Shown piece by piece: positions 37,960-47,706 of a stretch of 64,000 nucleotides of DNA. The DNA is from Alcanivorax nanhaiticus. Lineage in GTDB: Bacteria > Pseudomonadota > Gammaproteobacteria > Pseudomonadales > Alcanivoracaceae. Location: positions 186,001 through 250,000 of the forward strand of contig NZ_ARXV01000001.1 of assembly GCF_000756665.1 (NCBI RefSeq), in the 5' to 3' direction. Under the pieces are notes generated by a model. It searched no databases. It was not told where the DNA came from and worked only from the letters and a program-made list of their open reading frames with translations. A program made the translations under genes and the position numbers. Each line of letters opens with the position of its first letter. The stretch's first letter is position 1.

Positions 37960-38032
37960 AACAGCACCTCCACCATGGCCCGGCGCATCGCGGCGGAACC
38001 GCCGCTCCCACAAAAACGGCCCGCACGCCAGC
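37960..38032 (-). repeat. REP-bearing direct repeat, copy 2
   Basis: Same unit as 37777-37850 with a few changes (CAGCACCTCCACCATGG; CGGCCCGCACGCC). The REP core is at 38012-37988. Copies are about 183 nt apart in the same orientation. Confidence 0.8.
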
Positions 38033-38144
38033 AAATCCCCACCCTTGGGAGTCCGCATGGCAGTCTCGAAGGGGTAAGCGAAGCCAATCAGCCAACCTGT
38101 TGGCACTCCTACCCAACGCTGGGCGTTGTACCGGGGGCAGATTT

Positions 38145-38186
38145 CCGGTTTTGCCTTTCGAAACTCGTTACTCGTACCTCGCAACG
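38145..38186 (-). repeat. Heptad array, single arm
   Basis: GGTTTTGCC, TTTCGAAA, then CTCGTTA, CTCGTAC, CTCGCAAC at 7-nt spacing: the reverse of the arm at 29803. No opposite arm lies nearby. Confidence 0.75.
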
Positions 38187-38460
38187 GATCCCCCTCCCGT
38201 CATGTCACAAACGACATACCCGGCCCCAATTACGCCATCTCACGTCATCCGACCAACGGGTCACAAATTAGGGCTAAAAAAACCCTTCACGTTCCCTATA
38301 CTTGCGGGCCTACGAGTTCGTTGATTTATGTAAGCAAACACTCACATGAATCACGTCGCCTCCCTCTTTTGCGAGGACCTTTCCAATAAAGAGAGGGGTA
38401 AAGAGGCACTACCAAAGCGGCCACGTTAGCCGCGTACTTTGGGACTGGAGAGCAAACGCT

Positions 38461-41810
<3,350 letters not shown>

Positions 41811-41863
41811 GCGAACGTGTATAAAGCCTGACACCCGCCGCCTGACGCCGGACTTGGTCCGGC

Positions 41864-41955
41864 CTCAGGCCCGGATGCCAATTTCCGGCCCCGCCTCACA
41901 AGGGCAGGACTGGAAACAAAAAACCCCGGCTTATCCGCCGGGGTTTTTCTTTTGG
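41864..41955 (+). repeat. Direct repeat A containing the fadA terminator
   Basis: About 92 nt, nearly identical to 43027-43113. It begins CTCAGGCCCGGATG and ends with the terminator and TTTTGG. The two copies bracket the small gene and parDE. Confidence 0.85.
41917..41953. terminator. fadA terminator (bidirectional)
   Basis: CCCCGGC, loop TTATCC, GCCGGGG followed by TTTTT and preceded by an A-run, so it can end fadBA and the opposing small gene. Confidence 0.92.
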
Positions 41956-41976
41956 GGAATTAGATAGAGGCTTGAG

Positions 41977-42135
41977 CTACTCGGCCTTGCTAACTTCCTC
42001 AACAAGCCGATTCTGACGCTCGGAGGCCTTTTTCAGCACACGGCCATACACCCGCTTTCGCTCTGCAGAAGAAGCGTTTCGGATAAAGTCAGAAAAAGGG
42101 GTCGATTCCACGACCTTCTGTTTTTTCTTAAACAT
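41977..42135 (-). CDS. Small conserved-looking protein, 52 residues
   Basis: A short reading frame on the minus strand: MFKKKQKVVESTPFSDFIRN, then SSAERKRVYGRVLKKASERQNRL and an acidic end VEEVSKAE. It is lysine- and arginine-rich and predicted helical. The 'PFSDFIRNASSAERKRVY' wording looks like a small family often found near toxin-antitoxin genes, but I cannot name it. It lies between parE and the fadA terminator, same strand as parDE, inside the region bracketed by duplicated terminators, so it may be a third member of the cassette. Confidence 0.6.
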   Translation of the reverse strand: MFKKKQKVVESTPFSDFIRNASSAERKRVYGRVLKKASERQNRLVEEVSKAE

Positions 42136-42178
42136 TACCGCCACTCCAAAATTTCAGCTGCATGGTAGAGCCTGGATG

Positions 42179-42463
42179 CTATAAATTCTTATCAATATCC
42201 TGACGACCAAGCACCCGCATAATCTCAACCGTTCCACCATTCAGCCTGTAGTAAATGCTGTCTACACCGCAGACACTACGCCGGTATCCCTTCGCAATAT
42301 GCTCAACAGCAGGATAACGGTATGGCGCTTGGGCTATCACATCGAAGCGTTCCATTAGCGCTCTAAAGTAGCGAACCGCCTGCTCTTCACCAAATGCCTC
42401 TACACCACGCCAGTACAATCGGGCTACATCCCTTTTGGCCTCATCGTTGAGTCTATACCTCAT
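42179..42463 (-). CDS. parE: ParE/RelE-family toxin
   Basis: A 94-residue basic protein with the ParE/RelE fold pattern: 'YRLNDEAKRDVARLYWRGVEAFGEEQAVRYFRALMERFDVIAQAPYRYP', then 'YRRSVCGVDSIYYRL' and the C-terminal 'VEIMRVLGRQDIDK'. ParE toxins poison gyrase; RelE members cut mRNA; the sequence is nearer ParE (HARD/IxRVLxRQD ending). It overlaps the antitoxin gene by 11 nt, the usual order antitoxin then toxin. Confidence 0.92.
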   Translation of the reverse strand: MRYRLNDEAKRDVARLYWRGVEAFGEEQAVRYFRALMERFDVIAQAPYRYPAVEHIAKGYRRSVCGVDSIYYRLNGGTVEIMRVLGRQDIDKNL

Positions 42464-42719
42464 CCCTTCCCAATCCGTCCTGGATCTCTCTCAGCAGTTC
42501 TGCAGGGTTCGGCTCCGTGAAGCCGCTGCGCTCCGCTTCCCGTAATTTCGCTCGGATCACTTCCAGTTCACGTTCCATTTCCTGCTCACGCAGCTGGCGC
42601 TCACGAATCAACTCTCGCACCACTTCACTTTCGTTCCCGTAATGACCGCTCTCAATCTGGGCCTTGATCCAGCTATCCTGCTGATCCGTCACCGTAATAC
42701 TCTTCTTTACCATCGCCAT
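42453..42719 (-). CDS. parD: ParD-family antitoxin
   Basis: An 88-residue antitoxin. The N-terminal ribbon-helix-helix (KKSITVTDQQDSWIKAQIESGHYGNESEVVRELIRE) binds DNA and the charged C-terminal helix neutralises ParE. Two ATGs (42719 and 42713) are possible; AGG at a good distance favours the first. A 39-bp near-perfect palindrome lies right upstream and is the probable autoregulatory operator. Confidence 0.93.
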   Translation of the reverse strand: MAMVKKSITVTDQQDSWIKAQIESGHYGNESEVVRELIRERQLREQEMERELEVIRAKLREAERSGFTEPNPAELLREIQDGLGRDEV

Positions 42720-42732
42720 CTCACACCTCGCT

Positions 42733-42771
42733 CAGGCGCATTTACACTACCAAGTAGTATAAATGCGCCTG
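42733..42771 (-). promoter_or_regulatory. parDE operator palindrome
   Basis: Arms of 18 nt, CAGGCGCATTTACACTAC and GTAGTATAAATGCGCCTG, separated by CAA, with a single mismatch. It starts 14 nt in front of the parD start codon, so bound ParD would cover the promoter. Confidence 0.85.
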
Positions 42772-43280
42772 ACACGAAGACAACGCCACTTATCCGCGGG
42801 AACCAAAGGCACCCGGCTTCATGCCAGGGCCCTGCCAGTGGCACATCGACCAACACCAGATAATTCATCAAACGCATGCGGCATACGGTGGCCTCGTCAT
42901 TTGATTCGATATGCTCTGCGTCCACCATAGGCAGCAGTGACGAGACCTTGCCATCAGATAATGGCCATCAGGCGCGTAAGAGATTTGCGAATTGATGGGT
43001 GTCCTTTTCTTTTGTGCAAACCGGTACTCAGGCCCGGATGCGAATTTCCGGCCCCGCCCCACAAGGGCAGGGAGGAAACAAAAAACCGGCTACCCGCCGG
43101 GGTTTTTCTTTGGCCGCTTCGCGGCTGCATCACGCTTCACGCCGCACGCAAAGCCATCAAGACCTAACTTGGCCGCAGGAGTCCATGCTTGCATGGCGAT
43201 CCCGCGAAGCGGGGTTTGGAAGCTCGCCCGTCCACCAGGATCAGCATTTGGGAAATGGGAGACCTAACCCTGGCATTCAC
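42772..43280. other. Intergenic region with duplicated terminator and repeat pieces
   Basis: About 500 nt. It contains the second copy of the fadA-terminator repeat (43027-43113), a GGGTGTCCTTTTC piece near 42995 and the 17-nt ATTTGGGAAATGGGAGA at 43246-43262 that recurs at 45903-45919. No gene is convincing; a 73-codon frame running into the operator is judged spurious. Confidence 0.6.
43027..43113 (+). repeat. Direct repeat B: displaced copy of the fadA terminator
   Basis: Matches 41864-41955 over about 87 nt with a handful of substitutions and small deletions. It keeps the hairpin CCGGC/GCCGG and the T-run, so it is still a terminator, but no plus-strand gene precedes it. It marks the far side of the parDE cassette. 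Confidence 0.85.
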
Positions 43281-43934
43281 TCAGGAGCCGGAAGGAAAAA
43301 CCACCCCATCATCACCCTCCTGCCATACTGGCAGCTTGACCATGGTTTGAAGAAACAGAGGGTGCTCCAACCAGTGCTGTAACCACCGTTGCAGATTCGG
43401 GTAAGGCAGCTGGCTAAAGACATCGCGATCAACATGGGCGAATTGGCGAACAAACGGCATGATGCCAATATCCGCTATGCTCGGTGCCTCCCCAAGCAGG
43501 TAGGCGCTTTTCTCCAGCAACGCCTCCAAGACCTGAAGAAACGCCTCCCCTCGTTGCCGATACTCTTCCTGAGTCATCTCCACATGGCGGTCGGCGTATT
43601 TATAGCGGTCCAGCCAATACTTGAACTCATTATCGTTTTGCTCAATCAGGTCATTCGCCTGAGGCAAGATCGTTGCGTCCAACAGCCCCTGTGGATCCTG
43701 CTGCTCAAGAGCCCACACCATGATATCCCGGCTTTCTTCAATGACAGCACCATCCGCAAGCTGCAAAACCGGCACGGTTCCCTTAGGGCTTATCGCCAGC
43801 ATTTGCGCGGGCTTATTTTTCAGGATCACTTCCCGCAGCTCAACCTGCAAACCCGCAAACAAAATACCCAGCCGGGCGCGCATGGCATAGGGGCATCGGC
43901 GAAAGGAATACAGGCAATGAGATGGAATCGTCAT
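43281..43934 (-). CDS. Glutathione S-transferase family protein
   Basis: A 217-residue protein. The N-terminal thioredoxin-like domain starts 'LYSFRRCPYAMRARLGI' with a CPYA motif and has the cis-proline 'GTVPVLQLADG' and 'IEESRDIMVWA'. The helical C-terminal domain is present (LLGEAPSIADIGIMPFVRQFAHVD). It would bind glutathione; the Cys at the active site suggests a thiol-transferase-like rather than classical conjugating enzyme. It is monocistronic. Confidence 0.9.
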   Translation of the reverse strand: MTIPSHCLYSFRRCPYAMRARLGILFAGLQVELREVILKNKPAQMLAISPKGTVPVLQLADGAVIEESRDIMVWALEQQDPQGLLDATILPQANDLIEQNDNEFKYWLDRYKYADRHVEMTQEEYRQRGEAFLQVLEALLEKSAYLLGEAPSIADIGIMPFVRQFAHVDRDVFSQLPYPNLQRWLQHWLEHPLFLQTMVKLPVWQEGDDGVVFPSGS

Positions 43935-44285
43935 AGCGATATTTCACAACTGAAACTCGGGTGTATTTATGCGGCAGGGAACCGGTATCTCTGCTCACCA
44001 CTAAAATGGTTATCGATAAAACCAACGCATAAGGTGCGCAGAGGGAAAGGATACTACTGAACCGGCGCCCCGTCAGGAGACTCAGCTCATCGCCATTGGG
44101 GGGATGTCCTTTTCATTTTGGATCAGCAGATGTGCTGACGGCTTTGCCTGGCGTTCCGGAAACGCCCAATGATTTTGGCTCTCCAGTGGTGTCAGGCTGT
44201 CAACCAGCCAATGACACAGACAGCACAACGACGCTAATCTCACCCTCATCAGGTATCACCGGGCACCGACTTTATTGAGAAGGCT
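43935..44285. other. Intergenic region before the DUF2505 gene
   Basis: About 350 nt with no supported gene. A GGATGTCCTTTTC piece at 44101-44113 resembles the repeat piece near 42995. The promoter of the next gene should be in the last 100 nt. Confidence 0.5.
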
Positions 44286-44789
44286 ATGCAATTTAATGAA
44301 TCAAACCGTTACCCCTTCCCCGCTTGCGCTGTAGTGCAAGTCTTCGGCGATAAAGACTATTTCATCACGAAATACACTGGGGCCGGCGCCAGCAATATTC
44401 AGCTGCTTGACGAACAACAGGACGACGGCAAAACCCGCATTGCCGTGAGCCGTCAGGTAGATATTGATGTCGACGTTCCAGCCTTTGCACGCAAGTTTGT
44501 TCCCGACACCATTACCGTTGTGCAAGTCGATAGCTGGGATCAAACCACTCTGCGCGGCCACCTCGACATTCAATTCAAAGGCATGCCCGCCGTGGTGAAA
44601 TGCGATATGACGCTGGCCGATGAAAACGACGGATGCGTGTTGAACCTCCATTTCTCAGTGAGCATCAACGTCCCGATCGTTGGCGACAAGCTGGCCAAAG
44701 TTCTGGGTGCCGATTTGAAAAAGAAATTCCAACGCGACTCACATCATGCACAGGAAGTCATGGCCGAATTTGTGCAGCGTTATCTTTGA
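44286..44789 (+). CDS. DUF2505 domain protein
   Basis: A 167-residue cytoplasmic protein of the DUF2505 family, which has a START-like lipid-binding fold: 'MQFNESNRYPFPACAVVQVFGDKDYFITKY', 'VSRQVDIDVDVPAFARKFV', 'DTITVVQVDSWD' and a C-terminal 'VPIVGDKLAKVLGADLKKKFQRDSHHAQEVM'. A hydrophobic ligand is plausible; nothing more specific can be said. It is convergent with the methyltransferase gene. Confidence 0.85.
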   Translation: MQFNESNRYPFPACAVVQVFGDKDYFITKYTGAGASNIQLLDEQQDDGKTRIAVSRQVDIDVDVPAFARKFVPDTITVVQVDSWDQTTLRGHLDIQFKGMPAVVKCDMTLADENDGCVLNLHFSVSINVPIVGDKLAKVLGADLKKKFQRDSHHAQEVMAEFVQRYL

Positions 44790-44844
44790 CATGAGCCAGG
44801 GAGCCTCTGAATCACTCCTTGCGTACTGAGCAGCACGCTTTTCC

Positions 44845-45744
44845 TTATGCTCGTGCCCTGATCTGCCAGCAGGCCGCATTGAATGTCACCGTATCCCCGG
44901 AAACAAAGGGCTCGAAGGCTTCTCTGACGACGGGAATAAGCCTGGCTTGCGTCGTTTCATCCAGATCGGGGAAAACGCGACCGAGCGGCCCCAGGCGGGT
45001 AAAGTAGCTTATCAACGACGTTTCGGGGAAAGAGCATTCGAAATCCAGTGGTTCGATACTGATGTGATGCCACTGCGCAGCCTCAAGAATGTTTTCCACA
45101 CGTTGTGGATCTGCAAATGCGAACTGCCCAGGGGCGTCCGGGACGTATTGTGGCAGTGCGACGATGGACTTGGCCGCATGAGCCGCAGCGGTCATGAAAG
45201 GATTTTCCTTGGGGGAACGCCAGACGATGAACATCCCACGGGCGTCTCTGGCGGCGGCACGCCTCAGGTTCTGAAAGGCTTTTACCGGATCATCGAAGAA
45301 CATAATACCGAAGCGCGAGACCAGCATGTCATAGCGGCCTTCACAGAAGTCGTAAGTGGCAGCATCGGCACAGATAAACTCCGGGGCCAGGTTTTCCTTT
45401 TCTCTCGCCTCCCTTTCTACCCTCTCCTCTTCTACTCTATCCCTTTCTTTATGGCGCCTTTCCGTGCCCTGTCGTGCCGCCTCAATCATGATCTCTGAAA
45501 TGTCGACGCCCGTTGCACGGCCTTCAGCTCGCATATAACGGCTGATCGTGCGGGTTGTCCCGCCGGTGCCGCAACCGATATCCAAAACGCGCTGTGGTGA
45601 CAGGCATTCCACCGCCTCAGCCAACAACACTTCAATGGGTTTGAACAGGTGATCCATCAGGCGCTGGGATTCCACCCAGTTGCGGCCACCCACGCTTTTC
45701 CACAACGTTGACGGGTTGTCAGGGGTCTCTGTTGAACCTTGCAT
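44845..45744 (-). CDS. Class I SAM-dependent methyltransferase
   Basis: A 299-residue methyltransferase. Motif I is VLDIGCGTGGTT (residues 53-64), the acidic strand 2 is TGVDIS, motif II region is FICADAATYDF, and 'DMLVSRFGIMFFDDPVKAFQNLRRAA' is the post-I segment of the UbiE/COQ5-like methyltransferase_11 group. A highly charged insertion (about residues 93-118, rich in Glu and Arg) separates strand 2 from strand 3; its DNA is a long pyrimidine run on the plus strand (45391-45468). The ATG at 45744 gives the family-like N-terminus. The substrate is unknown. Confidence 0.88.
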   Translation of the reverse strand: MQGSTETPDNPSTLWKSVGGRNWVESQRLMDHLFKPIEVLLAEAVECLSPQRVLDIGCGTGGTTRTISRYMRAEGRATGVDISEIMIEAARQGTERRHKERDRVEEERVEREAREKENLAPEFICADAATYDFCEGRYDMLVSRFGIMFFDDPVKAFQNLRRAAARDARGMFIVWRSPKENPFMTAAAHAAKSIVALPQYVPDAPGQFAFADPQRVENILEAAQWHHISIEPLDFECSFPETSLISYFTRLGPLGRVFPDLDETTQARLIPVVREAFEPFVSGDTVTFNAACWQIRARA

Positions 45745-45902
45745 ACTCACTCTCCGGGAAACATCACCTCGATTTATGCGTGAGCATGCCACTTCAAGTC
45801 GACTTTAGGTCAAGATCCAAACTGGGACACCCATGAACTCTTCGCCGATGGGTGGGTGTCCTCATCTTTCACTTCAGAGATCAACCACTACACGTGATCA
45901 AT

Positions 45903-45919
45903 ATTTGGGAAATGGGAGA
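45903..45919 (+). repeat. 17-nt repeat shared with 43246-43262
   Basis: ATTTGGGAAATGGGAGA occurs identically at both sites, each time 3' of a GGGTGTCC piece (45852 and 42995 areas). It looks like the end of a decayed dispersed element. Confidence 0.5.
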
Positions 45920-45962
45920 GCTGGCCCCGCTCTCCCATAGTGTTATCCAGCGATTTAACCCA

Positions 45963-46820
45963 TCAGTGCAAATGGCGGAGCTTGTCGGGGTTGCGGACGA
46001 CGTAAATCCCGGCCACTTTGCCGTTTTCAATCTCCAGCGCGGTGGTCTGAAGCTCGCCATCCGCCTCCAGGGACACAAATCCGGGCAACCCGTTGATGAA
46101 GCACGCCCGGACAAAGGTGGAGCCTTTCTTCTGAAACAGCATGGCCAGATGCCCCTGCAGCTTCATCACAGCGTCATAGCCCAACACCGGCTCCCGCACT
46201 GCTGGCCGCTTGCCGCCACCATCCGCATGCAGGCTCACATCCTCTGCCAGCATCTCGCCCAGCGCCTTCATGTCACCACTACGAGACGCGGCAAAAAAGG
46301 CTTCAGCCAGTCTGATTCCCTGCTGCTTGTCCACCGGAAACCGCGTGCGCGATTCCCGGACACGTACCCGCGCCCGGGAAGCCAGCTTGCGGCATGCCTC
46401 AGAAGACCGCTGTAATGTCTCAGCCACCTCATCGAACTCGACACCAAAGACATCGTGAAGCAGGAATGCCGCCCGCTCCAGAGGAGACAGGCGCTCAAGC
46501 GCCAGCATCAGCGGCAGGGTAATGTCCTCCTCCACCTGCTCTTCCACCAGCGGTTCAGGCAACCATGCCCCCACATAGACCTCTCTTCGCTGCCTGGCGG
46601 ATTTAAGCTGATCAAGACACAGGCGCGTCACCGTGCGGCGCAGAAAGGCTTCCGGTGCCACCACCTCACTGCGATCCGCCGCGACCCAACGAATAAAGGC
46701 CTCCTGGACGATATCTTCGGCATCCGCCACCGAGCCCAACATGCGGTAGCACACCCGCATCAACACCGGGCGCAGCGGATCAAAAATCGCCTCCGCTTCC
46801 TGCATGGTCTCTTTGTCCAT
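45963..46820 (-). CDS. ECF41-family RNA polymerase sigma factor
   Basis: A 285-residue sigma factor. Region 2 (RVCYRMLGSVADAEDIVQEAFIRW) and region 4 (LERLSPLERAAFLLHDVFGVEFDEVAETLQRSSEACRKLASRARVRVRE) are followed by a ~100-residue SnoaL-like C-terminal domain. ECF41 hallmarks are present: WLPEPLV in the linker, DGGGK, NGLPGFV and NPDKLRHL. In this group the C-terminal extension replaces an anti-sigma factor as internal regulator. It lies 4 nt after a carboxymuconolactone-decarboxylase-like gene, the standard ECF41 partner, and a matching promoter stands upstream of that gene, so the pair is self-controlled. Confidence 0.96.
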   Translation of the reverse strand: MDKETMQEAEAIFDPLRPVLMRVCYRMLGSVADAEDIVQEAFIRWVAADRSEVVAPEAFLRRTVTRLCLDQLKSARQRREVYVGAWLPEPLVEEQVEEDITLPLMLALERLSPLERAAFLLHDVFGVEFDEVAETLQRSSEACRKLASRARVRVRESRTRFPVDKQQGIRLAEAFFAASRSGDMKALGEMLAEDVSLHADGGGKRPAVREPVLGYDAVMKLQGHLAMLFQKKGSTFVRACFINGLPGFVSLEADGELQTTALEIENGKVAGIYVVRNPDKLRHLH

Positions 46821-46824
46821 CCAC

Positions 46825-47289
46825 TCACCTTCCTGCCACGGCTACCAGCTTCCCGGACTCGTACCACAAGCCAAACCCCACCGCGATACGGTTCCAGCCA
46901 TTGATGATATTAATCATCATGGTCAGTTTAACCTGCTCCTCATGGCTGAAATGCGCATCCAGTGCCTCGTGTAGCGCCTCACCAGGTACCCCCTTCGCCA
47001 GCTCCGTCAGGGACTCGGTCCAACCCAGCGCCGCACGCTCCCGATCACTAAAACAAGGAGCCTCCCGCCAGGCGGAAAGCAGGTAGAGCCGCTGCTCGGT
47101 TTCACCGCTGCTCCGGGCTTCTTCCGTGTGCATGTTGATACAGTTGGCGCACCCGTTGATCTGGGACGTACGCACTTTTACCAGGTTAATCAAAGAGGCC
47201 TCCAGACTGGCAGAAATGCGTGTGGAGGCTTCCATCCAACTGTTCATGATGGCCGGGGCTTCTTTGAAAGGATCAAGTTTAAACGTCAT
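46825..47289 (-). CDS. Carboxymuconolactone decarboxylase/AhpD-like protein
   Basis: A 154-residue AhpD-fold protein with the redox motif of this family: 'INGCANCINMHTEEAR' (CxxC with a following histidine), then 'ERAALGWTESLTEL' and 'VKLTMMINIINGWNRIAVGF'. The CxxC and His suggest peroxidase-type or disulfide redox activity rather than true decarboxylation. It is the first gene of the ECF41 operon and the presumed target of that sigma factor. Confidence 0.94.
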   Translation of the reverse strand: MTFKLDPFKEAPAIMNSWMEASTRISASLEASLINLVKVRTSQINGCANCINMHTEEARSSGETEQRLYLLSAWREAPCFSDRERAALGWTESLTELAKGVPGEALHEALDAHFSHEEQVKLTMMINIINGWNRIAVGFGLWYESGKLVAVAGR

Positions 47290-47325
47290 GGTTCAAGCTC
47301 CGTCTATTGTGGTTGTTAAAACCAA

Positions 47326-47352
47326 GACGAAATAGCCACGATGAATGTGACA
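47326..47352 (-). promoter_or_regulatory. ECF41 promoter
   Basis: On the minus strand, TGTCACA, exactly 16 nt, then CGTC. This is the known ECF41 consensus. It ends 37 nt upstream of the start codon of the carboxymuconolactone-decarboxylase-like gene. Confidence 0.88.
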
Positions 47353-47706
47353 TCAACCGTTAGCTTAACGCCAAAAAAACCAGCATTCCTTCAAATAGCG
47401 GATAACACAAAGGACTATGCCCTCGCGCCTGAAATCAGCTAGGAGGGCAAATCCGGTGGGAGCTGGAATGGAAGAGATGGATGTCCTGATTCGCCTCGTC
47501 TCGAACAAGCATATAGACAAGCCATTGACGTCACTAAACGCACGATGAAAGACCTGACCCCGGAGCTTAGAAGGCGGTATTTCCAGAGTAAACCAAGCGT
47601 ACACCGATGGCTAAATAGATGAAGGGCCTGTTGCTTAAGTAAAGTCTTTTTATTTAAAAGCGAGAACCGATAGGCTAGACAACATCATGACAAACCTACA
47701 TATGAC
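47353..47706. other. Left junction of the AT-rich island
   Basis: About 350 nt between the ECF41 operon and the island. Base composition falls from about 47600 onward. No integrase, tRNA or clear direct repeat was found. Short frames here (for example 47365-47604 minus) have no family signal. Confidence 0.5.

Larger units (their letters stand above)
37559..38460. other. Long repeat-rich region between recJ and fadB
   Basis: About 900 nt without a gene. It holds a two-armed heptad array (37619-37707), two direct copies of a ~75-nt REP-bearing unit (37777-37850 and 37960-38032), one more heptad arm (38145-38186) and, near the right end, the fadBA promoter and leader. AT-rich sequence at 38270-38350 is the best promoter candidate. 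Confidence 0.7.

Noticed and set aside
42707..42928. A 73-codon minus-strand frame overlapping the parD operator
   Set aside because: It runs through the operator palindrome into parD in another frame and lacks an RBS; only its first ~40 codons look protein-like, so a decayed gene cannot be excluded but is not supported.
47365..47604. A 79-codon frame at the left edge of the island
   Set aside because: No RBS, no family, and composition like non-coding DNA.
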